64,000 nt of DNA from Palsa-189 sp963803735 (GTDB lineage: Bacteria > Acidobacteriota > Terriglobia > Acidiferrales > UBA7541): positions 1-64,000 of the forward strand of contig CAWDNV010000030.1 in the NCBI GenBank assembly GCA_963803735.1. Reading direction: 5' to 3'. The translations under genes were made by a program, and so were the position numbers. Shown piece after piece: positions 1 to 7,312 of this stretch. Under the pieces are notes generated by a model. It saw only the letters and a list, made by a program, of their open reading frames with translations. It had not been told where the DNA came from and ran no database searches. The number at the start of each line of letters is the position of its first letter. Positions within the stretch are counted from its first letter, which is position 1.

Positions 1-1
1 A

Positions 2-376
2 GGCTGGTGGGGGGACAACCCACCCTATCACGTTCCAACTTTCATCTTGACTCATCACGCGCGCCCGCCCCTCCAGATGGAAGGCGGAACGACATTCTAT
101 TTCGTGACGGGCGGTATTCACGAGGCCCTTGACCGGGCGCGCGACGCAGCCAACGGAATGGATGTGCGCATTGGCGGCGGACCTGACACTATCCAGCAAT
201 ATCTTCGTACGGGCCTCATCGATGAGCTGCACGTCGCTATCTCGCCGGTCCTGCTGGGCGGGGGAGAGCGACTGTTCGAGGGGATTGACGTGCGCGCTCT
301 GGGATACGAATGCGTTCAGTTCGTTGCGTCGGAGAAAGCCACCCATGTTGTACTCCGGCGCCAAGGGCAACAATGA
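2..376 (+). CDS. Dihydrofolate reductase/RibD C-terminal-like protein, 5' partial
   Basis: The frame is open to the left edge, so only the C-terminal part (about 124 residues) is present; the TTG at 47 is internal. The visible protein starts GWWGDNPPYHVPTFILTHHA and has the pattern of RibD C-terminal/DHFR-like proteins: the HHARPP stretch, a GGTTFYFV strand, IGGGPDTIQQYL (nucleotide-binding Gly-rich turn), LIDELHVAISPVLLGGGERLF and a final short strand. Family members are NADPH-dependent reductases of the pyrimidine deaminase/reductase superfamily, mostly of unknown substrate, and often lie beside TetR regulators in soil bacteria. The gene ends just before a structured repeat at 378. The class is confident; the substrate is unknown. 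Confidence 0.85.
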   Translation, partial: GWWGDNPPYHVPTFILTHHARPPLQMEGGTTFYFVTGGIHEALDRARDAANGMDVRIGGGPDTIQQYLRTGLIDELHVAISPVLLGGGERLFEGIDVRALGYECVQFVASEKATHVVLRRQGQQ

Positions 377-377
377 C

Positions 378-486
378 GCCTGACAACCGGTTGCAGCGGA
401 CGGCGCTGCCGCGCCGCCGCTGGGGCTCAGGCGAGCGCCAGCGAGTAGAGCTCAGGGCCGCGCCTCCGGGCGGATTCGCCCTGGAC
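378..486. repeat. Structured repeat, copy 1 (attC-like/REP-like palindrome plus conserved tail)
   Basis: Nested inverted repeats start two bases after the DHFR-like stop codon. The outer arms are GCCTGA (378-383) and TCAGGC (427-432). The inner arms are CAGCGG-A-CGGCG (394-405) and CGCCG-CCGCTG (412-422), leaving A400 unpaired. A tail follows that shares the exact 18-mer AGCGCCAGCGAGTAGAGC (434-451) and further similarity to 486 with a second copy at 3792-3876. The unpaired base inside a long stem recalls integron attC sites, but no GTTRRRY box or integrase is present, so a REP-like or RNA-level role is equally possible. Confidence 0.6.
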
Positions 487-558
487 AAGCACGTCCCTTC
501 CGCCACCCTCACGAGCAACGCTTCGCCCATAGTGATTCTGGCTGTCCTGCATGAGGTA

Positions 559-587
559 TTGACAGAACGAGATGGCAGGTATACAGT
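559..587 (+). promoter_or_regulatory. Candidate sigma-70 promoter of the TetR gene
   Basis: TTGACA at 559-564 matches the -35 consensus exactly. Seventeen bases later TACAGT (582-587) is a fair -10; an overlapping TATACA (580-585) would give a 15-base spacer. The palindromic operator at 591-608 lies just downstream, as expected for an autoregulated TetR gene. Confidence 0.5.
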
Positions 588-590
588 TAA

Positions 591-608
591 GTTAGTTGAC
601 TGACTAAC
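591..608. promoter_or_regulatory. Palindromic operator upstream of the TetR regulator
   Basis: GTTAGTTGACTGACTAAC is an inverted repeat with 6-base arms (GTTAGT/ACTAAC) around a TGACTG centre, between the candidate promoter and the start codon at 625. A related sequence, AGTCAGTTAACTG, lies at 1284-1296 in the next intergenic region, ahead of the first dehydrogenase. The same TetR protein could therefore control both itself and the SDR genes. Binding is inferred from position and symmetry only. Confidence 0.55.
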
Positions 609-624
609 TAATTAACGAGGACTG

Positions 625-1188
625 ATGCCAAGGACGAAAACGGACAAACGATCGCGGCTGATTCAGACCGCCGTGAAATTGGCGTATCTGCATGGCTTCA
701 GGACAACGAGTCTCGCCGATATCGCGGAAGCAGCCAAGGTCCCGGTGGGGAACGTTTACTACTACTTCAAAACGAAGGATGAGATCGGCGAGGCCATTGT
801 GGAGCAACGTTTATTGGAAGTGCGGGCGCTGCAGGAGCAGTGGGACCAGAGGGGCTCCCCGAAAGAACGCCTTCTGGCCTGTATCGAGAATACGTTTGAA
901 AACCGGGATCTACTTGCCCGCGGAGGATGTCCCGTCGGGACTCTCTGCTCCGAACTGCACAAGGAGGGCGGGCCTCTAGCGAAGAAGGCGACGGCGCTCT
1001 TCACGGAGCTGCTGGCGTGGATGGAGGGTCACTTTCGGGCGATTGGACGAGGAGACACCTCCCGAAAGCTTGCTACCCAACTGCTTTCTTCATTGCAGGG
1101 AGTATCGGTCGTGGCTCACGGGTCTGGTAATCCGGAGCTGGTGGCGATGGAAACGAAGCGGCTCAAAGATTGGGTGGGCGGTTTGTGA
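625..1188 (+). CDS. TetR/AcrR family transcriptional regulator
   Basis: 187 residues, a normal TetR length. The N-terminal helix-turn-helix is clear: TSLADIAEAAKVPVGNVYYYFKTKDEIGEAIV around residues 28-60, with the GNVYYYF recognition helix. The C-terminal ligand domain has RGGCPVGTLCSEL and ends in GGL. The ATG at 625 has GAGG four bases upstream and is preceded by a palindromic operator at 591-608. The gene is read toward three short-chain dehydrogenases on the same strand, so it probably represses itself and that cluster until a small effector binds. The effector is unknown. Confidence 0.9.
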   Translation: MPRTKTDKRSRLIQTAVKLAYLHGFRTTSLADIAEAAKVPVGNVYYYFKTKDEIGEAIVEQRLLEVRALQEQWDQRGSPKERLLACIENTFENRDLLARGGCPVGTLCSELHKEGGPLAKKATALFTELLAWMEGHFRAIGRGDTSRKLATQLLSSLQGVSVVAHGSGNPELVAMETKRLKDWVGGL

Positions 1189-1200
1189 GATGGAGCTGAC

Positions 1201-1237
1201 TCCAGCGTTTATTTGAATACCGCCCCGCAACATCACA
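1201..1237 (+). repeat. Intergenic repeat shared with 2877-2914, copy A
   Basis: The segment beginning CCAGCGTTTATTTGAATACC and ending in GCAACATCACA just after the TetR stop codon is closely similar to the segment just after the second SDR stop codon (2877-2914). Both sit directly downstream of a stop codon and upstream of a dehydrogenase gene, which suggests a duplicated junction. Confidence 0.6.
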
Positions 1238-1384
1238 AGAATCCGGGCTGATAAAAGAATCGACCTGTTGCGACCAATCACTAAGTCAGTTAACTGCCTC
1301 GCCACCCACGGTCAATAGCTGGTGAGTAATTTACGACACAACGAAAATAGCAAGCCCTAAAAGCAGGCAGAACGGAGCAAAAAG

Positions 1385-2236
1385 ATGGGAGCAGCACTCG
1401 ATAAAAAAAGGTTCGGCCCCTGGGCACTCGTCACGGGTGCCTCGTCAGGAATAGGCAAGGAATTTGCGCGGCAGATTGCAGCTTCGGGAATCAACGTTGT
1501 CCTCGTTGCGCGGCGGGAGGGCTTGCTTAAGGAAGCAGGCGTTGAATTTAGCAAGCGTTATGGTGTGGAGCATCGAGTTGTCGTGCTTGATGTCTCTCGG
1601 GAGGATTTCATCGGGCAACTCACCTCCGTCACTGACGATCTCGATATCGGCCTTGTCGTCTCCAATGCCGGCACCGGAAATCCCGGTGAGTTCTTGAAGC
1701 ATGATCGGCAGTTGCTTCGCGAGACCTTGCGGCTTAATACGATCGCGCATCTGGACATCACCCACCACTTCGGCCAGAAACTCGGCGAGCGGCGCCGGGG
1801 CGGAATCATCCTCGTGGGGGCGCTGGGTGCGGAAAACGGCATTCCCTGTATGGCGAACGACGGAGGCGCGAAGGCGTATGTACACAGTCTTGGCGAGGCG
1901 CTTCACTATGAGTTCAAACCTCTAGGTGTCTATGTCACTGTACTGGCGGCCGGGGTTACGAACACAGCGGTGATTTACAAATTCGGCCTCGATCCGAAAA
2001 GCATGCCGATGAAACCGATGAGCGTCGAGCAGTGCGTATCTGAGGGCCTCAGCGGTCTGCGCAAAAACCGCTCCAGAGTCGTTCCAGGCCGGCTGAACCG
2101 CATAATGAACGCCCTGGTGCCCGCTTCTCTTTCGCGCAAGCTATTGGCGGACTTGCTTGGTAAAGGGCTTGCCAGCAAGTCCACATCAGCAAGCTCTCGT
2201 GGGGATTCGCTCTCTAAACTGACAATGAACAAATAA
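1385..2236 (+). CDS. SDR-family protein lacking the catalytic Ser and Tyr
   Basis: 283 residues with a complete Rossmann fold: the cofactor loop TGASSGIGKEFA (residues 18-29), the NAG motif as VSNAGTG, and the FKPLGVYVTVLAAGVTNTAV strand after the active-site helix, typical of acyl-reductase-like classical SDRs. The active site is altered. Where SS is expected the sequence reads ILVGALGAE, and the YxxxK motif reads DGGAK, so the catalytic Ser and Tyr are missing while Lys remains. The Tyr-to-Asp change needs one base (tac to gac). NAD(P) binding should survive, but ordinary SDR catalysis is doubtful. It is first of three SDR genes behind the TetR regulator. Confidence 0.85.
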   Translation: MGAALDKKRFGPWALVTGASSGIGKEFARQIAASGINVVLVARREGLLKEAGVEFSKRYGVEHRVVVLDVSREDFIGQLTSVTDDLDIGLVVSNAGTGNPGEFLKHDRQLLRETLRLNTIAHLDITHHFGQKLGERRRGGIILVGALGAENGIPCMANDGGAKAYVHSLGEALHYEFKPLGVYVTVLAAGVTNTAVIYKFGLDPKSMPMKPMSVEQCVSEGLSGLRKNRSRVVPGRLNRIMNALVPASLSRKLLADLLGKGLASKSTSASSRGDSLSKLTMNK

Positions 2237-2267
2237 CTCCTGAGATCACGAACAGAAAGGTGTCTTT

Positions 2268-2870
2268 ATGAAACTTATTTTGATCGGCGCAAACGGAAAG
2301 ATCGGGGAACTGGTCCAAAAGGCACTGGCGGGTGCTGGCCATGAGATAGTCAAGGTCGGACACAAATCGGGCGATTTCCAAGTCGAGATCGAGAACCGGG
2401 AAAGTATCAGGAAGCTTTATCAAGCCGTCGGCTCGTTTGATGCCGTGGCCATTGCAGCAGGTGCAGTCGCATTTGCTCCGCTTTCGGAATTCACCGCTGA
2501 AAAGTGGCAGTTTTCGTTGGGGAGCAAGCTCATGGGTCAGATCAATCTGGTTCAGGAGGCGATCCCGTTCATCAAAGAAAAAGGATCCTTCACTTTGGTT
2601 TCGGGCATTCTCAATGACGAACCGATCCTCGCCGGCGTCGCGGCTTCAACCGTCTCGGGCGCGTTGGAAGCTTTTGTTCGGGCTGCCGCAATTGAGCTTC
2701 CTAAGGGACTGCGTATCAATGTGGTGAGCCCCACGATGCTAAAAGAATCCGAATCTCAATTTGCCCAGTTCTTCACCGGCATGATTCCGGTCGAAGGATG
2801 GAAAGTTGGACAAGCCTACAAACGCGCTATCTTGGGTGCCCAAACCGGCCGCGTTTACAAAGTTGAGTGA
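2268..2870 (+). CDS. Short SDR-family protein (Lin1944-like)
   Basis: 200 residues. The N-terminus MKLILIGANGKIGELVQKAL is a short Rossmann nucleotide-binding loop (GANGKIG), followed by FDAVAIAAGAVAF and LVSGIL. The C-terminal half AASTVSGALEAFVRAAAIEL lacks the usual YxxxK, as is normal for the small Lin1944-like SDR subgroup, so its catalytic mechanism is uncertain. The gene starts 31 bases after the previous SDR with a GAAAGG-type ribosome site and is probably cotranscribed. It could be a reductase or a non-catalytic nucleotide-binding protein; the substrate is unknown. Confidence 0.8.
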   Translation: MKLILIGANGKIGELVQKALAGAGHEIVKVGHKSGDFQVEIENRESIRKLYQAVGSFDAVAIAAGAVAFAPLSEFTAEKWQFSLGSKLMGQINLVQEAIPFIKEKGSFTLVSGILNDEPILAGVAASTVSGALEAFVRAAAIELPKGLRINVVSPTMLKESESQFAQFFTGMIPVEGWKVGQAYKRAILGAQTGRVYKVE

Positions 2871-2876
2871 GCTTAC

Positions 2877-2914
2877 TCAGCGTTTAATTCGAAGACCACC
2901 CGGCAACATCACAT
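2877..2914 (+). repeat. Intergenic repeat shared with 1201-1237, copy B
   Basis: TCAGCGTTTAATTCGAAGAC and the following bases to GCAACATCACA match copy A at 1201-1237 with scattered substitutions. It lies between the stop codon of the second SDR and the ATG (2926) of the third. The simplest reading is that the third SDR originally followed the TetR gene and the two other SDR genes arrived through a duplication that copied this junction. Confidence 0.6.
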
Positions 2915-2925
2915 GGGGTTTAATT

Positions 2926-3705
2926 ATGAAAGTTACGAGCAATACGATTTTGATCACCGGCGGCGCCAGTGGCATCGGTTACGAACTCACGAAACAATTC
3001 ACGGCACTTGGTAACACGATTCTTATCACGGGCCGCGATCAAGCCAAGATGGACCGTGCGAAGGCGGCCTTCCCAGGAATTCACACTTTTCGAAGCGACG
3101 TGTCCGATCCGAAAGCGATCGCCACTCTTTACGAAGAGGTCACCAGACAATTTCCTGAGCTCAACATTTTGATCAACAACGCCGGCATCATGCGGAAGAT
3201 CAACGTTCACGACAAAGCTGGAAGCCTCGAAGACATCACGAGAGAGATTGAAATTAATCTGAGCGGGCCGATCCGCATGGTGAAACAATTCTTGCCGCAT
3301 TTGAAAGCAAAATCAGAAGCCGCAATCATGAACGTTTCATCGGGACTGGCATTCGTTCCACTACCCATTTCACCGGTTTATTGCGCCACCAAGGCCGGCC
3401 TGCATTCGTTCACGGAATCTCTTCGCGTGCAACTGAAAAACACCAAAGTGAAGGTGTTCGAGCTAGCACCGCCGGCGACACAAACGGAACTCTTGAGTGA
3501 CTTTAATTCTGAAGATATGAAAGGCGTTCCCATCTTGACGGTGGAAGACATGGTTAAAGTTGCCGTCAAGGGAATGCAAACAGATCGATTTGAAATTCGT
3601 CCAGGTCAGGCGAATCTGCTCAAAATGATGAGCCGCGTGGCGCCTGGATTCATTTTGAAACAAATGAGCCGATCGGTCGATCGTATGCTTAGAACACGGA
3701 ATTAA
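2926..3705 (+). CDS. SDR-family oxidoreductase (DltE-like)
   Basis: 259 residues from the ATG at 2926. An upstream in-frame extension to 2806 overlaps the previous gene and the repeat, so it was rejected. The protein has TGGASGIGYELTKQF (cofactor loop, residues 12-26), DVSD, INNAGIM, and an intact active site: NVSSG for the catalytic Ser and YCATK for Tyr and Lys. The pattern fits the DltE-like classical SDRs (COG3967), which act on unknown small carbonyl or hydroxyl substrates. It is the only one of the three clustered SDRs with a full catalytic triad. Probably cotranscribed with the two genes before it and controlled by the TetR regulator. Confidence 0.9.
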   Translation: MKVTSNTILITGGASGIGYELTKQFTALGNTILITGRDQAKMDRAKAAFPGIHTFRSDVSDPKAIATLYEEVTRQFPELNILINNAGIMRKINVHDKAGSLEDITREIEINLSGPIRMVKQFLPHLKAKSEAAIMNVSSGLAFVPLPISPVYCATKAGLHSFTESLRVQLKNTKVKVFELAPPATQTELLSDFNSEDMKGVPILTVEDMVKVAVKGMQTDRFEIRPGQANLLKMMSRVAPGFILKQMSRSVDRMLRTRN

Positions 3706-3791
3706 TTGGAAGCATTGCGACTTGCCGAGGCTTGCAATGCGATTACGATGAGGTTGGCCGCACCTGCGAAAGGGATCGTCACCCGCATGGG

Positions 3792-3876
3792 CCGAGACTC
3801 CGGCACGGAGGCTCGGGGAGCGCCAGCGAGTAGAGCCCGGTCCGCGCATCCGCGCGGGTTCGCCCCGGCTGGGGAG
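3792..3876. repeat. Structured repeat, copy 2
   Basis: A hairpin CCGAG-A-CTCCG (3792-3802) pairs with CGGAG-G-CTCGG (3806-3816). It is followed by the same tail as copy 1: the identical 18-mer AGCGCCAGCGAGTAGAGC (3819-3836), then GCGC-TCCG-GCGG-TTCGCCC with few changes. The hairpin arms differ in sequence from copy 1 while the fold is kept, so the structure rather than the arm sequence is conserved. Confidence 0.6.
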
Positions 3877-4468
3877 AGCCACGCATTACCTAGCGCGAGA
3901 AGCCGAGGTCACCGGCAGTCAAAAGCCATACGGGAAAGCACCCCGTTAAACAGCTCTTGCTCACACATTGCTCACACCATTTCGATCCGTAGCGGTCGCG
4001 GCGAGGATTAGGCTGGTTCCGTTTTGTTTAGAATGTGCTAGTTACGACTGCATCGGACTGCCTCGGGCGGCGCGAAACGGTTTCGACCCCCGTTAGCGCT
4101 ACCAACCCATTTAGAATCATCTGCTTGCAAAAATGAATGTAAAGGGTCTGCCGCTGCGGCGCTCGGTCACAGAGGCGGCCAAGGTGCGATTCCAGATCGA
4201 ATTCGCGCCGCAATACGAGCCGTTCGAGAGCGCCAGATTTTCGATGAAGCGGCTCCGGCGAGAGAACGCTCCAGCCCGGAACTCATTCCAAGATCCACGG
4301 GTCCGATCCCAGTACTGCGCCTGCAATGCGGTCGAGCGGCGGCGCGGTTTTACGCAATCAACCCTTGTGCAACCGCATTAGCTTCAGGTTATCTAGTTCG
4401 GTCAAGACGGTATCGGACCGAGAATAAACGGTTTCATCTTTGGCACCAGAGGCTGGTGTTAGATCTTT
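3877..4468. other. Intergenic region without a recognisable gene
   Basis: About 590 bases between the repeat and tRNA-Leu. A possible frame (4133-4381, plus) has no recognisable motif, no convincing ribosome site and looks like chance. No clear promoter or terminator was found. Confidence 0.5.
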
Positions 4469-4552
4469 GCGGATGTGGCGGAATTGGCAGACGCGCATGA
4501 ATCAGGTTCATGTGCCAGAAATGGCGTGGAGGGTCAAGTCCTCTCATCCGCA
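4469..4552 (+). tRNA. tRNA-Leu (anticodon CAG)
   Basis: The acceptor arms GCGGATG (4469-4475) and CATCCGC (4545-4551) pair fully, with discriminator A4552. The anticodon stem CATGA/TCATG encloses the loop ATCAGGT, giving anticodon CAG for leucine codon CUG. A long variable arm (GCC-AGAAA-TGGC) is present, as expected for tRNA-Leu. The T stem is GGAGG/CCTCT. CCA is not encoded: the bases after the discriminator read CCG. Confidence 0.95.
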
Positions 4553-4605
4553 CCGACAAAATCAGCCGCGATTATAGGGTTCTGAACCGCGGATAGACGG
4601 TTTTC

Positions 4606-4791
4606 TTAGGCCTCCGCACTTGTAGCCGCGATCGACGCGACCGGAGATTCCCGGTCAAGGGTTTCGCGGCGCAACTTCTGTTCGGCGCGAAACCAGTCTT
4701 CTTCAGGAGATCCCATGGGGCACCCCCGCTGAACCCAGAAATCATAGGCAACTTGTTCGATTTTAGATTGGTCAACTTCCTGATGTTCCAT
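4606..4791 (-). CDS. Possible internal start giving a stand-alone DUF2934 protein
   Basis: An in-frame ATG at 4791 begins MEHQEVDQSKIEQVAYDFW and would give a 61-residue protein consisting only of the DUF2934 domain, the usual form of this family. AGGAG (complement of 4797-4801) sits five bases upstream, a better ribosome site than that of the longer gene. Either both products are made, or two once separate genes were joined when the upstream stop codon was lost. Confidence 0.5.
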   Translation of the reverse strand: MEHQEVDQSKIEQVAYDFWVQRGCPMGSPEEDWFRAEQKLRRETLDRESPVASIAATSAEA

Positions 4792-5226
4792 GTGTTCTCC
4801 TCTTGAATTCACTTTTTCGAACGACGGCAAAAGCCTGACCGCCGTCCGTGCGGCGCGGTCAACGCGTTCCGGAGGGCAGCCAAGCAGTTCGGCGCAATCC
4901 TCCTGCGAAAATCCGGCGAGCAACCGCAGCACAAATGACCGGCGAAGCGCGGGTCTCAGTTCCAGAACTGTTCGCAACTCGGCAGGCAGATAAGAATGAG
5001 TCCCGTTTTCTTTGCTCAGACAGGACGCACCGCGTCTTTCCCGTTTCCTCAGCGCGGCCTCTACGCCGTGCCGCAAGAGTTCTTCGGCGGTCTCGATGCC
5101 AGGCTTCCAGGCATCGATCGCCTCCAGAGTGGCGTTTTCCGCCAAATCGATGCGGGCGGACAGCAGGTGCGCCGTAATAAATGTTCGGCTGACGATTCCC
5201 TCATTCGCCATTGCACGTCCGGGCAT
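4606..5226 (-). CDS. Sigma-70 region-4-like protein with C-terminal DUF2934 domain
   Basis: 206 residues from the ATG at 5226, which has GAGGA about ten bases upstream; a TTG at 5247 is a weaker alternative. Residues about 95-140 (LRPALRRSFVLRLLAGFSQEDCAELLGCPPERVDRAAR) resemble sigma region 4, a helix-turn-helix that contacts -35 DNA. No region 2 is visible, so it is not a complete sigma factor. The last 60 residues (KIEQVAYDFWVQRGCPMGSPEEDWFRAE) are a DUF2934 domain, usually found as a separate small protein. A strong internal ribosome site precedes that domain (see the nested entry). Could be a DNA-binding regulator. Confidence 0.7.
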   Translation of the reverse strand: MPGRAMANEGIVSRTFITAHLLSARIDLAENATLEAIDAWKPGIETAEELLRHGVEAALRKRERRGASCLSKENGTHSYLPAELRTVLELRPALRRSFVLRLLAGFSQEDCAELLGCPPERVDRAARTAVRLLPSFEKVNSRGEHMEHQEVDQSKIEQVAYDFWVQRGCPMGSPEEDWFRAEQKLRRETLDRESPVASIAATSAEA

Positions 5227-5458
5227 CACCGTATTTCCTCGGATCAACTGAAAGATTCAGTGCAATTCTCCATCAAGTCGATTTCGGCTCGTTCGCCGGA
5301 TCTAAGTAGCGCGCATCTGTAGGACCTATCCGCTGATATGCACGACGGCCTCCCTAGTAGTACGTGCAAAATGGGTCTGAGCGCCATTCTCCGGGCCGGA
5401 CACCATCGGCTCGATCCCGTGAAGGTGTCTGCCCGAAGAGTCAGTGAAGCTCATGGCT

Positions 5459-6265
5459 TCAGCCAGTCTTTTTCATCGACGCAACCGATTCGCTCTTGAC
5501 CTGTTTTGATTTCACGAGATCGGCGGCGGACGATCCTTCGAGCGCAAGCCCATAGCCGACTTCCCGCACCACGCGCTCCTTCAACGGCTGGATGAAATGT
5601 ACGCGTGTGTTGCGACGTGTAACCTCCGGAGCCTTCAGGTACAGTTCGGCCAATTCTCGCGCTCGACTGAGCGCCTGCCCGTTCGGCACAACCTCCGCGA
5701 CCACTCCCCATTGCTGCGCAGTTCCCGCCGGCAGGGGCTTCGGATCGAGCAGAAACGCCTCGGCACGTCCCGCTCCACCTCGATAACTCCACGTGGTGAA
5801 GATGCCGTCACCCGGTGTAACACCTACGGCGTAGTGCGCGACATCCTGAAAGGTCGCACCCTCGCCCGCCACAATGACATTGGCGAGCAATGCATAATCC
5901 GAGTGCACGTAGGCGCGTCCCTCGATCGCCGCAATCACCGGCACGCGTATGTTGGCGATGTTTTCCAAAACCTGAACACCCTCGTCGTGAACCTGGCTCC
6001 AGACTTCGGGATCAGAGACCTCGCCGAAAGATGACCAGTCAACATCGATAATGAAGTCCCCTCCCGCGCCGGTGACGATGACAATCTTGTTAGCACGGTC
6101 CTGTCCGATCCGGTAAAACGCGTCGACAAATTCCGTGTGGCCTTGTGCGTTCATAATGCACGGGCCGCCGTTGCTGTGGAACTCGACCACCAGCACGCCC
6201 TTGGCGTCTCGCGTCAGTTTCAGTTGGCGATAGGCCGAGAAATAGTCCGATTGAGCCGTTTGCAT
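5459..6265 (-). CDS. Enoyl-CoA hydratase/isomerase (crotonase) family protein
   Basis: 268 residues. The crotonase fold is visible: GVLVVEFHSNGGPCIMNAQGHTEF, IVIVTGAGGDFI, then VIAAIEGRAYVHSDYALLANVIVAGEGATFQDV, where the oxyanion-hole strand and following helix belong. The HSDYALLANVIVA and HYAVGVTPGDG segments resemble the 6-oxocamphor hydrolase-like branch, which cleaves C-C bonds of cyclic diketones, more than classical hydratases. The C-terminus is rich in Lys and Ser. The gene stands alone on the minus strand. Its upstream region carries tandem palindromes shared with the STAS gene at 11376, so the two are probably controlled by one regulator. Confidence 0.8.
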   Translation of the reverse strand: MQTAQSDYFSAYRQLKLTRDAKGVLVVEFHSNGGPCIMNAQGHTEFVDAFYRIGQDRANKIVIVTGAGGDFIIDVDWSSFGEVSDPEVWSQVHDEGVQVLENIANIRVPVIAAIEGRAYVHSDYALLANVIVAGEGATFQDVAHYAVGVTPGDGIFTTWSYRGGAGRAEAFLLDPKPLPAGTAQQWGVVAEVVPNGQALSRARELAELYLKAPEVTRRNTRVHFIQPLKERVVREVGYGLALEGSSAADLVKSKQVKSESVASMKKTG

Positions 6266-6336
6266 GGATTTGTCCTCTCATGATCTGCGCTCTCTACAGC
6301 CGCAAGCCGGGTGCAAGAAGCAGAGTCTGCCTATGA

Positions 6337-6460
6337 GATGCAGGTCCAGCACCAATTTGAAGTACCTGAAAAGAAATGCGTTACTGGATCGTATAATTTA
6401 CGAACTTCGTTAATTACGAATGTCGCAAAAATGCAGGAGGCGCGAATCAGCTTGGAGGGG
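6337..6460. promoter_or_regulatory. Upstream regulatory region with tandem TTTACGAA palindromes, copy 1
   Basis: GATGCAGGTCCAG (6337-6349) is followed exactly 60 bases later by TTTACGAACTTCGTTAA (6397-6413) and TTACGAATGTCGCAA (6414-6428), then GCGAATCAG. The same elements in the same order and spacing occur at 11410-11530. This copy lies 132 bases upstream of the crotonase gene start. The paired palindromes look like adjacent repressor sites. The remaining part of the 6266-6667 gap holds no gene I can support. Confidence 0.65.
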
Positions 6461-6667
6461 CTAGCTGCTTTTGGAACGATGTGTTCCGATAGGGTCTAGC
6501 TGTTTCGCAAGCCACACTGACGCTCTAATGTTGGGGGAACCGAACCGGTGCTGGTCTACTGGTTCATTATTGCTCCGCCGCTGTCTTGGTCTGGCAAGTC
6601 TACCGTGCGTCTTTTTCCATGGGTAGCGATCATGAAGGTGGCGCGCCAGCAACGGCCACCGCAGCCA

Positions 6668-7159
6668 TCAGGTATTCTCGACGTCAGGAGCCGTTAGCCT
6701 CACATCTTCTTCGAGATTCTGAAGGCTCAGCCGTGTCTCCTGCACCATTATGGAGCAACCGAAAACCAACCCGGCGACGCCAAGTGTGCCGGAAACAAGG
6801 CCCAGGAGAGCGATGAAAGGGAAAGGGATGTGCAGGCCAGAACTTGCAACTACCGCCCCAAAAAGCGAGATCAGAGTGGCCGCAGCAAACGATCCAAGAG
6901 ACAGGTAGAACAACCTCAGCGCCCTGAGAACAAGGGTCCATCGCGCTCTGAGAGCCTCCAGTTGGCGTCGGCAGACCACACAACTCTTTGCGTTTGGCAC
7001 AACACGCGCGAGTTCCGCCGATACGACGCGTGTCCTGTCCACGACTCTGGCAAGCCGATTGGCAGTTCCCAAGCAAAGTACTGACGACGCGTTGGTCAGA
7101 ATTGCAGGCGCCACGACGGTCGTTAGCGCGGCAAACGGATTCTCGCTAATCGGTGCCAT
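6668..7159 (-). CDS. DUF2721 family membrane protein
   Basis: 163 residues from the ATG at 7159; a GTG at 7183 is an alternative. The protein begins with NPFAALTTVVAPAILTNASSVLCLGTANRLARVVDRTR, characteristic of DUF2721. After a polar stretch it has two strongly hydrophobic segments, about LFYLSLGSFAAATLISLFGAVVASS and FPFIALLGLVSGTLGVAGLVFG, so it should span the inner membrane. The family has no known biochemical function. It is transcribed alone, convergent with nothing, between the crotonase gene and the molybdenum hydroxylase operon. Confidence 0.8.
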   Translation of the reverse strand: MAPISENPFAALTTVVAPAILTNASSVLCLGTANRLARVVDRTRVVSAELARVVPNAKSCVVCRRQLEALRARWTLVLRALRLFYLSLGSFAAATLISLFGAVVASSGLHIPFPFIALLGLVSGTLGVAGLVFGCSIMVQETRLSLQNLEEDVRLTAPDVENT

Positions 7160-7312
7160 GTAGATTTCTGCCTTTCGATCCACGCCGCGTCATGGCTGGA
7201 GTGCCGACCTCGAGCAAAACGAATTGAAGATGTGCCAAGCGCCAGTGGCGTGCGCTCTCATCATTGGCTACGTTGCGGGGACACGAAATGCTTAGCGTTC
7301 GCTTCCGCCGCT

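Noticed and set aside
378..432. Calling the first structured repeat a true integron attC site
   Set aside because: It lacks the R'/R'' boxes with GTT, and no integron integrase is in the window. The resemblance is limited to the unpaired base and the arms.
4133..4381. An 82-residue frame before tRNA-Leu
   Set aside because: No ribosome site, no motif, and composition like the surrounding non-coding sequence.
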